Source of the DNA: Nocardia sp. BMG51109
GTDB lineage: Bacteria; Actinomycetota; Actinomycetes; Mycobacteriales; Mycobacteriaceae
Length of the DNA stretch: 64,000 nucleotides
Assembly (NCBI RefSeq): GCF_000526215.1
Contig: NZ_JAFQ01000004.1
Coordinates: 1,922,001-1,986,000, forward strand
Reading direction: 5' to 3'
The translations under genes were made by a program, and so were the position numbers. The notes beneath the pieces are model-generated. The model did not search any database. It was not told the origin of the DNA and worked only from the letters and a program-made list of their open reading frames with translations. This document shows, piece by piece, positions 26,786 to 35,582 of the stretch (positions within the stretch are counted from its first letter, which is position 1; each line of letters begins with the position of its first letter).

Positions 26786-29146
26786 GTGTCCGTATACCTG
26801 TACCGGTGGGGCAAGTTCGCCTTCCGCCGGAAATGGATCGTGTTACCGGCTTGGCTACTGATCGTCCTGATACTCGGAGGGCTCGGGGTCAGCCTGCAGA
26901 AGCAGACCAAAGACAACTTCAACATGCCCGACCTGCCGTCGCAGCGGGCCACCGACATCCTCGACGAGAAGTTCCCCGGGGCGTCGAAGCAGTTCGGTTT
27001 CGATGCCGTCACCGGCACGTACGTGATCGCGGCGCCCGCGGGGCAGAAGCTCACCGACCCCGCGAATCACTCGGCCGTGACGGCCCTGGTCCAGCGGCTC
27101 AACCAGCTCGATCTCATCGACCACGGCACGCCCGATCAGCCCAAGTCGCTGACCGACCCGATCGAGGCCACCTCGAAGATGGGCTGCCTCACCGGTGACC
27201 GCAACGACCCGGCCTTCGTCTCCACATGCGGTCTCGCACCGTTGAACGTGCTCGGCGAGGGCAACGCGGACACCGTCGCCTACGTCCAGGCCCCGTTCGC
27301 CGTGAAGTCCTTCTCCGACATCACCGAGGCGGACCGCACCGCGGCCTACGACGTGGCGGACGAGGCGCGCAACGCCGGGCTCACCGTCGAGCTGAGCGGC
27401 TCGATCGCGCAGGAGCAGATACAGTCCAGCGGCAAGGCCGAGATGATCGGTTACGCCGTCGCCTTCCTCGTGATGATGGTCGCCTTCGGCGCGCTGATCG
27501 CCGCCTTCGTGCCGATTCTCACCGGCATAGTCGGCGTCGGGTCGGCCTCGGCGCTGATCATGATGGGCAGTTCGGTCGCCGAACTCCCGAGCTTCACCCT
27601 GATCCTGGCGTCGATGATCGGCATCGCGCTGTCCATCGACTACGCCCTGTTCATCGTCTCCCGCTACAAACACGAACTGGCGGTACAGGATTCGCCCGAG
27701 GAGGCGGCCGGTACCGCGATCGGCACGGCCGGTTCGGCGGTGGTCTTCGCCGGCCTGACCGTGATCATCGCGCTGTGCGGCCTGGGCATCGTGGGCGTCG
27801 ACTTCCTGACCTGGATGGGCCTGGGCGGCGCGCTCGCCGCGGCCTTCGCCATCCTCGTCGCGCTGACCCTGCTGCCGGCGCTGATGGGCGCGTTCGGGCG
27901 GTTCCTGTTCAGGCCGAAACTGCCGGTGGTGGCCAAGCACGATCCCGACGACGAGAACTCGGTCACCAACGGCATGCGCCTCGGCCGGCTGATCGGCAAG
28001 GCCCCGGCGGTGACGCTGGCGCTGAGCGTCGTGGTGCTGGGCCTGCTGGCCGCCCCGGCGGTGAACCTCAGCCTGGGCCTGCCCGGCGAGGACAGCCAGC
28101 CGCAGTCCTCCACCGTCCGCAAGGCCTACGACCTGCGTACCGAGGGCTTCGGCGAGGGCAGCAACGGCATCCTGACCGTCGTCGCCGACCTCACCGATGT
28201 GGCCCCGGCCCAACGGGAACAGGCCGTGACCGCGCTGCGCGACAAGCTGGCCGCCTACGACGGCATGGACTTCGTCACCGCGGCGTCGACCAACGTCCCC
28301 GGTCCGCAGCAGCCCCCCGACTTCGCGAACAGCACCGGCGCCCAGCTGATGGCGTTCCCCGAGACGGGACCGAACGAGGAGGCCACCCAGGACCTGGTGA
28401 AGCAGGCCCGCGGAGCGGAGACGGACTTCAAGTCGCAGTACGGGATGGAGTACGGCATCACCGGCACGACCGCGATCTACGCCGACGTGTCCAACGCCCT
28501 GCTCGGCAAGATCGTGCCGTACATGGCCATCGTCGCGGCGGCCGCGTTCATCCTGCTGGTGCTCGTGTTCCGGTCGATCCTGGTGCCGCTGACCGCCGCG
28601 CTCGGCTTCCTGCTGTCGATGGCGGCCACCTTCGGCGCCACCGTCCTGGTCTTCCAGCAGGACAAGCTGGGCCTGATCGGGGAGCAGCATCCGATCGTCA
28701 GCTTCCTGCCGATCATCCTGATCGGCCTGGTGTTCGGCCTGGCGATGGACTACCAGGTGTTCCTGGTGACCCGCATGCGCGAGGAATACGTGCAGGGCAA
28801 GTCGCCGAAGGACGCCATGGTCGCCGGTTATCATCACGGCGCGCGGGTGGTGACGTCGGCCGCGATCATCATGATCTCGGTGTTCGGCGGCTTCATGATG
28901 GAATCCGACCCCACCGCGAAGTCGATGGGCTTCGCCCTGGCCGCCGGCGTGCTGTTCGACGCGTTCATCGTCCGGATGGTGCTGATCCCGTCGCTGCTGG
29001 TGCTCATGGGCAAGTGGGCCTGGTGGATTCCGCGGTGGCTCGATCGGATCCTGCCGAATATCGACGTCGAGGGCACCAAGCTGCGCGAACTGCAGCAGCG
29101 CAACCGTGACGCCGAGGCCGAGAAGGAACCCGTTCCGGTCGGCTGA
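26786..29146 (+). CDS. MMPL/RND family transporter (copy 1)
   Basis: The 786-residue RND transporter, GTG start, begins VSVYLYRWGKFAFRRKWIVLPAW. It has a porter domain (about residues 40-200), five helices, a second porter domain and five more helices. Proton-relay Asp-Tyr pairs are visible in GIALSIDYALFIVSRY (helix 4) and FGLAMDYQVFLVTR (helix 10). Related MmpL proteins export lipids, siderophores or drugs in mycolate bacteria. A near-identical paralogue follows at 29400. The divergent tetR suggests inducible expression. Confidence 0.92.
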   Translation: MSVYLYRWGKFAFRRKWIVLPAWLLIVLILGGLGVSLQKQTKDNFNMPDLPSQRATDILDEKFPGASKQFGFDAVTGTYVIAAPAGQKLTDPANHSAVTALVQRLNQLDLIDHGTPDQPKSLTDPIEATSKMGCLTGDRNDPAFVSTCGLAPLNVLGEGNADTVAYVQAPFAVKSFSDITEADRTAAYDVADEARNAGLTVELSGSIAQEQIQSSGKAEMIGYAVAFLVMMVAFGALIAAFVPILTGIVGVGSASALIMMGSSVAELPSFTLILASMIGIALSIDYALFIVSRYKHELAVQDSPEEAAGTAIGTAGSAVVFAGLTVIIALCGLGIVGVDFLTWMGLGGALAAAFAILVALTLLPALMGAFGRFLFRPKLPVVAKHDPDDENSVTNGMRLGRLIGKAPAVTLALSVVVLGLLAAPAVNLSLGLPGEDSQPQSSTVRKAYDLRTEGFGEGSNGILTVVADLTDVAPAQREQAVTALRDKLAAYDGMDFVTAASTNVPGPQQPPDFANSTGAQLMAFPETGPNEEATQDLVKQARGAETDFKSQYGMEYGITGTTAIYADVSNALLGKIVPYMAIVAAAAFILLVLVFRSILVPLTAALGFLLSMAATFGATVLVFQQDKLGLIGEQHPIVSFLPIILIGLVFGLAMDYQVFLVTRMREEYVQGKSPKDAMVAGYHHGARVVTSAAIIMISVFGGFMMESDPTAKSMGFALAAGVLFDAFIVRMVLIPSLLVLMGKWAWWIPRWLDRILPNIDVEGTKLRELQQRNRDAEAEKEPVPVG

Positions 29147-29168
29147 GCACACCGGTCCGCACGAGAAC

Positions 29169-29203
29169 GTCGGCCCCCAGCCCGTGTCGGGTTGGGGGCC
29201 GAC
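29169..29203 (+). terminator. Hairpin between the two MMPL genes
   Basis: GTCGGCCCCCA and TGGGGGCCGAC form a perfect 11-bp stem with a 13-base loop, 23 bases after the first transporter gene. It suggests that the second copy is transcribed from its own promoter in 29204-29399. Confidence 0.7.
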
Positions 29204-29399
29204 GGCATTCCGGGGCTGTGTCCCAGAGCTCGAGCGTCGATCGAGTTCGAGGTGGCGATGCCCTTGATCTTGAAGCGACTACCCACCAGACTCGGGATAG
29301 CTCTCCAGCTCGAGGATCTGCCGCTCCGGTCGGTGGTCGGAGCGTTTCGAACAGCACGCGTTTCGAACAGCACGGCTCACAGACCGCAAGGAGACGCTC

Positions 29400-31706
29400 G
29401 TGTCCGTTTATCTGTACCGGTGGGGCAGGTTCGCGTTCCGCCGCAAGTGGATCGTCCTACCCGTCTGGATCGTGCTGTTCCTCGTGATCGGCGGCCTCGG
29501 AGGCCAGCTCAGCAAGCCGATGAGCAACGACTTCAGCATTCCGAACCTGCCGTCCGAGCGCGCCACGCACATCCTCGACCAGCACTTCCCGGGCATGTCG
29601 CAGGCGTTCCAGTTCGACGCCGTCACCGGCACCTACGTCATCGCGGCGCCCGCCGGGCAGAAACTCACCGATCCGGCCAACCACGCGGCCGTGCGGCAGC
29701 TGATCGCCGATATCGGCACCCTCGGCATCGTCGATCACGCCACGCCTCCGCAGGACCCGATCGCCGCCAGCGAACAGATGGGATGCCTTGCGCCCGAACG
29801 GGATTCCGGGGCGTTCTCCTCCGAGTGCAGCAGCGCGCCGCTGAACGTGCTGAACAAGACCGACCCGGATTCCGTTGCGGTGCTGACGGTTCCGTTCACC
29901 ATCACACAGTTCACCGATGTCACCGCCGACGATCGCAAGGCCGCCTACGACATCGCCGACGGGGCCCGCGCCGCCGGGCTCACCGTCGAACTCGACGGCA
30001 CCATCGCGATGGAGCAGGAGCAGCCCAGCGGCAAGGCCGAGATGATCGGCATGGGCTTCGCGCTGATCGTCATGATCATCGCCTTCGGCGCGATCGTCGC
30101 CGCCTTCGTGCCGATCGTCACCGCGCTCGTGGGGCTGGGCGTGACCATGTCGGTGATCATGCTGGGCACGTCGTTCCTGACGATCCCCAGCTTCACCACC
30201 TTCCTGGCCTCGATGATCGGCATCGCGCTGTCCATCGACTACGCGCTGTTCATCGTCTCGCGCTACAAACACGAACTGGCCGTGCAGGATTCGGCCGAGG
30301 CGGCGGCGGGGACGGCCCTGGGCACGGCCGGATCGGCGGTCGTGTTCGCCGGCGGGACGGTGATCATCGCACTGGTCGGGCTCGCCATCGTCGGGATCGA
30401 GTTCCTGACCTTCATGGGCCTGGGCGGCGCGCTGGCGGGCGCGTTCGCGGTGCTCACCGCCATCACGCTGATGCCGGCGCTGCTGGGCGCGCTCGGCCGC
30501 GTGCTGTTCAAGCCGAAGCTGCCCGGGATCGCCCAGCACGATCCCGAGGACGACACCATCGTCACCAACGGCACCCGGGCGGCGCGGCTGATCGGCAAAG
30601 CCCCGGCGGTGGCGCTGGTGCTGAGCGTCATCGTGCTCGCGCTGGCCGCCGGCCCCGCCACCCATCTGCAGCTCGGGCTGCCCGGCGAGGACAGCATGCC
30701 GAAGGACACCACCATCCGGAAGGCCTACGACCTGCGCACCGAGGGGTTCGGCGAGGGGAGCAACGGCAAGCTGATGGTGGTCGCCGAACTCGGCAACGTC
30801 GCCCCGGATCAGCGGCCCGCCGCGGTGCAGGCGCTGCGCGACGAACTGGCCGGCTATCCGAATATGGATTACGTCACCGAGCCGCAGCTCAGCCAGGACG
30901 GCGCCGGTGCGCTGCTGAACGCGATCCCGAAGACCGGCCCGAACAATCAGGACACCAAGGACCTCGTCCGCGAGGCCCGCGACGCGGAGTCGACCCTGCG
31001 GTCGCGGTACGGCATCGAGTACGGAATCACCGGCACCACGGCCATTTACGCCGACGTCGACCATGCCCTGCTCAGCAAGATCGTGCCCTATCTGGCGATC
31101 GTCGCCGGCGCGGCGTTCCTGCTGCTGATCGCGGTGTTCCGGTCGGTGCTGGTGCCGCTGACCGCCGCGCTGGGGTTCCTGCTGTCGATGGCGGCCACCT
31201 TCGGCGCCACCGTGCTGATCTTCCAGGACGGCGCGCTCGGCCTGATCTCCGAACCGAGACCGATCGTGAGCTTCCTGCCGATCATGTTGATCGGCTTGGT
31301 GTTCGGCCTGGCCATGGACTATCAGGTGTTCCTGGTGACCCGCATGCGCGAGGAGTTCGTGCACGGCGAATCGCCCAGGGAGGCGGTGATCAAGGGCTAT
31401 CACCACGGCGCCCGGGTGGTCACCTCCGCGGCGATCATCATGATCTTCGTCTTCGGCTCGTTCATCCTGGAGTCCGACACCACCGCGAAGTCGATGGGCT
31501 TCGCCCTGGCCGCCGGCGTGCTGTTCGACGCCTTCCTCGTCCGGATGGTGCTCATCCCGTCGCTGCTGATCCTGATGGGCAAGTGGGCCTGGTGGATTCC
31601 GGGCTGGCTCAGCAAGATCGTGCCGGACATCGACGTGGAGGGCGCGCGGCTGCGCGAGCTGAACCGGGCCGACGAGCAGGATCGGACAGTGCCGGTCGGG
31701 CCATAG
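29400..31706 (+). CDS. MMPL/RND family transporter (copy 2)
   Basis: The 768-residue protein is a close paralogue of the transporter at 26786: it starts VSVYLYRWGRFAFRRKWIVLPVW and has the same topology and the same Asp-Tyr pairs (IALSIDYALFIVSRYK; FGLAMDYQVFLVTRMRE). Differences cluster in the first porter domain (about residues 95-200), the region most likely to decide substrate, while membrane segments are almost unchanged. The pattern fits a recent tandem duplication or gene conversion. Its upstream region (29204-29399) does not repeat the 26639 palindrome. Confidence 0.92.
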   Translation: MSVYLYRWGRFAFRRKWIVLPVWIVLFLVIGGLGGQLSKPMSNDFSIPNLPSERATHILDQHFPGMSQAFQFDAVTGTYVIAAPAGQKLTDPANHAAVRQLIADIGTLGIVDHATPPQDPIAASEQMGCLAPERDSGAFSSECSSAPLNVLNKTDPDSVAVLTVPFTITQFTDVTADDRKAAYDIADGARAAGLTVELDGTIAMEQEQPSGKAEMIGMGFALIVMIIAFGAIVAAFVPIVTALVGLGVTMSVIMLGTSFLTIPSFTTFLASMIGIALSIDYALFIVSRYKHELAVQDSAEAAAGTALGTAGSAVVFAGGTVIIALVGLAIVGIEFLTFMGLGGALAGAFAVLTAITLMPALLGALGRVLFKPKLPGIAQHDPEDDTIVTNGTRAARLIGKAPAVALVLSVIVLALAAGPATHLQLGLPGEDSMPKDTTIRKAYDLRTEGFGEGSNGKLMVVAELGNVAPDQRPAAVQALRDELAGYPNMDYVTEPQLSQDGAGALLNAIPKTGPNNQDTKDLVREARDAESTLRSRYGIEYGITGTTAIYADVDHALLSKIVPYLAIVAGAAFLLLIAVFRSVLVPLTAALGFLLSMAATFGATVLIFQDGALGLISEPRPIVSFLPIMLIGLVFGLAMDYQVFLVTRMREEFVHGESPREAVIKGYHHGARVVTSAAIIMIFVFGSFILESDTTAKSMGFALAAGVLFDAFLVRMVLIPSLLILMGKWAWWIPGWLSKIVPDIDVEGARLRELNRADEQDRTVPVGP

Positions 31707-31737
31707 CACCGGCCAACCGGCACTGTCGTTCCGGCAC

Positions 31738-31806
31738 CTGTCACTCCGGCACGCTTCACCCTGTCACTCCGGCACGCTTCACCCTGTCACTCCGGCATGC
31801 TTCACC
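31738..31806. repeat. Three tandem 23-bp repeats
   Basis: The unit, CTGTCACTCCGGCACGCTTC plus ACC, occurs three times in succession (31738, 31761, 31784), the third with one change (CATGC for CACGC). A fragment of another unit precedes them. The function is unknown. It lies between convergent genes. Confidence 0.75.
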
Positions 31807-31808
31807 CG

Positions 31809-31853
31809 CCGTCATTCCGGCGGGAACCCGCCGAATGCATGCCGGGATGACGG
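31809..31853. repeat. REP-like inverted repeat
   Basis: CCGTCATTCCGGC and GCCGGGATGACGG form arms with a single G-U pair, enclosing a smaller hairpin (GGCGGG/CCCGCC). GTCAT-CCGGC-type palindromes are common intergenic repeats in bacteria and can work as terminators. The element follows the 23-bp tandem repeats directly. Confidence 0.6.
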
Positions 31854-31921
31854 GGAACCGCCGAGTACACGTCGGGGTGACGTGCCGAGAGCACACCGGG
31901 ACCCGGGACCGGTCGATGCCC

Positions 31922-32857
31922 TCAGCGCAGCTGCGGAGCGACCTCGGCGGCGACCAGTTCCAGGTGGTCCAGGTCCGACAGGTCCAGTACCTGGAGATAG
32001 AGCCGGGTGATGCCGGTGGCCTCGCGGTAGCGGGCGATCTTGTCGACCACCTCCGCCGGGGTGCCGGCCAGCCCGTTCTGCTTCAGCTCGGCGACCTCGC
32101 GGCCGATGGCGGCAGCGCGGCGGGCGATCTCGGCGTCGTCGCGGCCGACGCACAGCACCTGCGCGACCGAGCGGGTGATCTCGCCCGGATCGCGGCCGAT
32201 CTCCCGCGCCGCGGCGTCGACCCGATCGAATTGCGCTGCGGCCGTGGCGGAGTCGACGAACGGCAGGTTGAACTCCTGGGCGAACCGAGCCGCCAGCGCC
32301 GGCGTGCGCTTCTTCCCGCCGCCGCCGATGATCACCGGCGGCCGCGGCCGCTGGGCCGGCTTGGGCAGCGCCGGAGAATCCGCCAGCTCGTAATGCTTGC
32401 CGACGTAGTCGAACGTGCCACCCTCCGGCGTCTCCCACAGTCCGGTGATCACCTCGAGCTGCTCGGTGTACAGGTCGAACCGCTCCCGCAGCTCCGGCAG
32501 CGGAATGCCGTACGCGGTGTGCTCGCTCTCGAACCAACCGGCGCCGAAACCGAAATCGATACGGCCGCCGGACATCTGGTCGACCTGCGCCACCGAGATC
32601 GCCAGCACCGACGGGTGCCGGAAGGTAGCGGCGGTGACCAGCGTGCCCAGCCGGATGCGGGAGGTCTCCCGCGCCAGCCCGGCCAGCGTGATCCAGGCGT
32701 CGGTGGGGCCCGGCAGCCCGGACACGCCGCCCATTTTCAGGTAGTGGTCGGAGCGGAAGAACGCGCCGAAGCCGGCGTCCTCGGTCGTCTTGGCGACGCG
32801 GAGGAGGTCATCGTAGGTCGCACCCTGCTGAGGTTCGGTGAAGATCCGTAGGTCCAC
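31922..32857 (-). CDS. LLM class F420-dependent oxidoreductase
   Basis: The 311-residue luciferase-like monooxygenase-fold protein starts at GTG 32857 (MDLRIFTEPQQG). It contains AFFRSDHYLKMGG, a probable cofactor site, the segment RIRLGTLVTAATFRHPSVLA and SGGRIDFGFGAGWFESEHTAYG, which fit the F420-dependent TIGR03560-type subfamily. The substrate is not evident. It converges with the MmpL gene and lies upstream of a small divergent gene at 32959. Confidence 0.85.
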   Translation of the reverse strand: MDLRIFTEPQQGATYDDLLRVAKTTEDAGFGAFFRSDHYLKMGGVSGLPGPTDAWITLAGLARETSRIRLGTLVTAATFRHPSVLAISVAQVDQMSGGRIDFGFGAGWFESEHTAYGIPLPELRERFDLYTEQLEVITGLWETPEGGTFDYVGKHYELADSPALPKPAQRPRPPVIIGGGGKKRTPALAARFAQEFNLPFVDSATAAAQFDRVDAAAREIGRDPGEITRSVAQVLCVGRDDAEIARRAAAIGREVAELKQNGLAGTPAEVVDKIARYREATGITRLYLQVLDLSDLDHLELVAAEVAPQLR

Positions 32858-32958
32858 GGCCTCCAACGTACCGATGATCTTGGCGTCCGCACCCGTCGGC
32901 CACATCCGACACGCCTTCGCCTATCGAACTTACGTTCGAACCGGAGTAGTGTGGCGGC

Positions 32959-33147
32959 ATGCCTCCCAACCGCCGAATCCAGTTCGCGCATCAGTGGCTG
33001 GAACAGGTCCGCGACAATCTCGCCACCGCCGCGGCCACCAGCACCGACCTGTCCGCCGAGCAGCTCAACATCATGTCCGCCAAGGTCGCCGAGAGCCTGC
33101 GCATCTTCGCCGAGGCCACCCGGCACGAGAAGTCCGACGCCGCGTGA
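32959..33147 (+). CDS. Small helical protein, unknown function
   Basis: The 62-residue protein is mostly helical (WLEQVRDNLATAAATSTDLS, then LNIMSAKVAESLRIFAEATR). It has no signal or membrane segment. It is divergent from the LLM oxidoreductase with about 100 bases between them. Its amphipathic pattern and sensible composition favour a real gene, but I do not recognise it. Confidence 0.5.
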   Translation: MPPNRRIQFAHQWLEQVRDNLATAAATSTDLSAEQLNIMSAKVAESLRIFAEATRHEKSDAA

Positions 33148-33194
33148 CGGCATGGGCACCGGATGCGCCGGTACTACCGCAGTACGGTGCGGTT

Positions 33195-33464
33195 ATGGCG
33201 ACGAACGTTCGACCGACCGACGAGAACGAAGCACATTGTCGCACCCAGCCCGAGCGCGAGGCGCAGAACAGGAACACTGCATCGACGAAAACATCGCCGA
33301 GTACGTCGGGGCATCGTGACACGGCCCGGACCGAGATCGCCTTTGCTGTCGACGAGCACCGGGAACAGCTGGACAGGCTGAAGTGCGGCCACCCTCCGGG
33401 TGCGGGAATTGCGTGCGCCGAGAGTGGTTCTGCCGGAACCTCTCTCGCAGACCCGCTACCGTAA
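33195..33464 (+). CDS. Short hypothetical ORF
   Basis: The 89-residue frame from ATG 33195 is polar and has no recognisable domain; its last third reads through Gly/Ala/Ser-rich sequence like a non-coding frame. No convincing ribosome binding site precedes it. It is listed because nothing else occupies the stretch between 33148 and 33495. Confidence 0.25.
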   Translation: MATNVRPTDENEAHCRTQPEREAQNRNTASTKTSPSTSGHRDTARTEIAFAVDEHREQLDRLKCGHPPGAGIACAESGSAGTSLADPLP

Positions 33465-33495
33465 CGTCGGGGGGCCTCCGGCGGAAGTTACGTCC

Positions 33496-33831
33496 ATGAG
33501 CCTGCGTCTCTCCGCCGCGATCGTCGGCACTCTCGCCGCCATCGGCGGCTCGGTCGTGCTGTGGTTGCCCATCAGCCTCGAGGACCCCGCCACGTCCGGG
33601 CGTCCTATCGCCTGCGGTAGCGCATTCCGGGTCGACACGAGCCACGCCGAAAGTGTCGACTTCGCCCACCGCGTCCTGCACCCGGGCACCCCGTACGAGA
33701 GCATCACCGGACAGTGTTACGACCGGGCAGCACGGCAGCAACACATCGGGTGGCCGATCGCCCTCGGCGGGGCCGTCGTGCTCGCCGGGGCGATCCTGAT
33801 CCGGTCGTACCGCAGCCGGGTTATGGACTGA
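33496..33831 (+). CDS. Small two-helix membrane protein
   Basis: The 111-residue protein starts at ATG 33496 and has two transmembrane helices: residues 6-25 (SAAIVGTLAAIGGSVVLWLP) and about 85-103 (GWPIALGGAVVLAGAILI). Between them is an outside loop with two Cys (PIACGSAF and TGQCYDRA), probably disulfide-bonded. It ends 36 bases before the left attachment repeat and is probably the last chromosomal gene before the integrated element. Confidence 0.6.
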   Translation: MSLRLSAAIVGTLAAIGGSVVLWLPISLEDPATSGRPIACGSAFRVDTSHAESVDFAHRVLHPGTPYESITGQCYDRAARQQHIGWPIALGGAVVLAGAILIRSYRSRVMD

Positions 33832-33867
33832 AAAAGCCCCTGACCTGCTATTGCAAGCCAAGGGCTC

Positions 33868-33893
33868 TGGCGGTGGCGGAGGGATTCGAACCC
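33868..33893 (-). repeat. Left attachment site core (tRNA-Ser 3' end copy)
   Basis: The 26 bases here are identical to 58846-58871 and correspond to the CCA end, acceptor 3' strand and T-loop of tRNA-Ser(CGA). The sequence beyond (from 33894) does not continue the tRNA, so this is an attachment core rather than a gene. Confidence 0.9.
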
Positions 33894-33982
33894 GACCGAC
33901 GTCCGGTACTTACCCGCTCTCACCTGCTTCTCAACGCATTCGAGTGAATCTCGGCGCTGGGGTGACCTGCAATTTACTCGGG

Positions 33983-34005
33983 ACGTGTTGACCGGGTCAA
34001 CACGT
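33983..34005. promoter_or_regulatory. Palindromic integrase arm-type site candidate
   Basis: ACGTGTTGAC-CGG-GTCAACACGT is a perfect 23-base palindrome about 90 bases inside the left core. The motif GTGTTGACC recurs beside the integrase at 58780-58788, with a second GGTTGACCA at 58792-58800, as expected for arm-type integrase sites on both sides of an attachment core. Confidence 0.5.
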
Positions 34006-34091
34006 GCGCAGACCGGCAGTTCTCGTCCGTGCGGGCTCAAGCGCTCGGGCAAACCGTCGCGAGGGCACGTAGGCTTCCTCGGGTGGGGCTG

Positions 34092-34787
34092 ATGCTTGTC
34101 CTGTGGGACGTGGACAACACGATGATCGCCAACGGCGGGGTGTCGAAGGACGCGTATGCCGGCGCTTTCGAACTGCTTACCGACAGGCGCGTCGAACACC
34201 GGCCGCGTACTGGCGGCAGCACCGACGCGCTGATCATGCGCGATCTGGCGGCCCTCCACGGGACGTCGCTTCCCGACGACAATGCCCCGATCTTCAACGC
34301 TCTGGAGCGATCGTTGTCGGCACGCAGGCCCGACCTCGCTGCCCGAGGCCGCGCGTTACCTGGTGTCCGGGAGGCGCTGGACTCCCTCGCGCAGCTGGAC
34401 GACATTGTTCAGTCGGTGCTCACGGGGAACATTCAACCCAACGCCTTCACGAAACTCGACACTTTCGGGTTGGCGGGACCTCCGCTGGACTGGGCGATCG
34501 GGGCATTCGGCTCGGATGACGAGGTCCGCGCCAGCTTGGTTGGTATCGCCCAGCAGCGTGCGGCTGAGAAGTATGGGGTGTCGTTCACCCGTGACAACAC
34601 CGTGCTTGTCGGTGACACACCGAACGACGTACGAGCCGGACTCGATGGGGGCGCCAAGGTTTTCGCTGTCGCCACCGGCAGCGACACCATAGGCACCCTC
34701 GTCGAGGCCGGGGCTGATGTGGTGTTGCCCGATCTCACCGATACTGCCGCGTTTCTCGCGACGATCAAGCAGACACTGGGGGCTTGA
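34092..34787 (+). CDS. HAD superfamily hydrolase (accessory gene)
   Basis: The 231-residue protein is a HAD-type phosphatase: motif I DVDNT at about residues 6-10 (VLWDVDNTM), motif II TGNIQPNA, and motif III/IV VLVGDTPNDVRAG. A helical cap lies between about residues 20 and 90. HAD enzymes of this form hydrolyse small phosphorylated metabolites. GTG 34083 is a possible earlier start. It converges with the XRE-DUF5919 gene, overlapping it by 23 bases. It is inside the element and is probably cargo. Confidence 0.8.
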   Translation: MLVLWDVDNTMIANGGVSKDAYAGAFELLTDRRVEHRPRTGGSTDALIMRDLAALHGTSLPDDNAPIFNALERSLSARRPDLAARGRALPGVREALDSLAQLDDIVQSVLTGNIQPNAFTKLDTFGLAGPPLDWAIGAFGSDDEVRASLVGIAQQRAAEKYGVSFTRDNTVLVGDTPNDVRAGLDGGAKVFAVATGSDTIGTLVEAGADVVLPDLTDTAAFLATIKQTLGA

Positions 34788-35574
34788 GGTTCGCGCGTGA
34801 GTACATGCTCCAGAACGTGGAATCCGTGATCGGCGAAGCGGTTTCCCACACTCGTTCGAAGCTTCGGACATACATGTCGAAGAAGTCGCCGCCCTGGATT
34901 CGGCGCAGGTGCAGGATCGGGGCCATGTACCCGTAGGTGCCGTAGACGTGCTGATTGATCAACATCTGATCGTCGTATCGGAAGATCGAGTTGTAGAGGC
35001 ACGTGCGGTGCAGCAGGAACTCGACGCCGGGGACCCCGACAAGGGGGCTGTAGTAGGTGAGGGCCATGCGAATCCGCGCGGGTATCGCTTCGTAGAGCCT
35101 CTCCTCCTCGCCTCGCAGATCCATTTCAGGCGAGTCCGGATCCCCGAGCAGAATGCGCACACGAACGCCTTTCTCGGCCTTGCGCCGAATCAGTTCGATC
35201 GACTCGGGGTTCTGCTCTGGCAGGAACAGGCTGGCGTTCGCAAACAGCCACAGCTCGGATTCAGTGCCCGACAACAGATCCAGCCACAAGCGGCGAGGTG
35301 TGTCAGAGCGATGCGGGTAGACGTCGACGATCTCCTGTTGCGCGGCCTGGCTTGGTGACGTACCCAGCTCCGGCCACAGGAACCCGACCGTAACTCCGAG
35401 TAGCTCAGCGGCCTTATGGGCAGCTCCGCGCCGCGGAACAACACCTTTGGTGACCCAGCGGTGGACGCTCTTCGGGTCGAGGCCAACATGCCCGGCCAGT
35501 GCCTCGGTCGTGACACCGGCGTCTGCGATGGCAGCGCGAAGACGTTCGTTCGGAGCCGACTGCAACGACATCAT
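34765..35574 (-). CDS. XRE regulator with C-terminal DUF5919 (PLD-like) domain
   Basis: The 269-residue protein has a helix-turn-helix at residues 10-65 (RLRAAIADAGVTTEALAGHV, then GLDPKSVHRWVTKGVVP) and a DUF5919 domain from about residue 95, with similarity to the phospholipase D fold (ELWLFANASLFLPEQN; VRVRILLGDPDSPE; INQHVYGTYGYMAPILHL). The HKD motif is not complete, so the domain probably binds rather than cleaves. Such regulators occur repeatedly in actinobacteria next to accessory genes. Four half-sites just upstream (35583-35630) look like its own operator. Confidence 0.82.
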   Translation of the reverse strand: MMSLQSAPNERLRAAIADAGVTTEALAGHVGLDPKSVHRWVTKGVVPRRGAAHKAAELLGVTVGFLWPELGTSPSQAAQQEIVDVYPHRSDTPRRLWLDLLSGTESELWLFANASLFLPEQNPESIELIRRKAEKGVRVRILLGDPDSPEMDLRGEEERLYEAIPARIRMALTYYSPLVGVPGVEFLLHRTCLYNSIFRYDDQMLINQHVYGTYGYMAPILHLRRIQGGDFFDMYVRSFERVWETASPITDSTFWSMYSRANLKPPVSA

Positions 35575-35582
35575 GACCCCCA

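Noticed and set aside
26855..29152. Very long minus-strand open frame opposite the first MMPL gene
   Set aside because: It is an antisense shadow of a high-GC gene: His/Gln/Arg-rich, without domains, while the plus strand encodes a complete transporter.
29457..31709. Very long minus-strand open frame opposite the second MMPL gene
   Set aside because: Same shadow effect; the composition repeats that of the frame opposite copy 1, as expected for paralogous coding strands.
31738..31806. Possible CRISPR array
   Set aside because: The 23-base units are contiguous with no spacers, and no cas gene is nearby.
29192..32851. Plus-strand frame of 1219 codons spanning the second MMPL gene and the LLM oxidoreductase
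   Set aside because: It crosses gene boundaries, intergenic repeats and opposite-strand genes, which rules out a real protein.
33868..33950. Possible tRNA gene at the left border
   Set aside because: Only the 26-base 3' end is present; no anticodon arm or acceptor 5' strand follows, so it is an attachment core.
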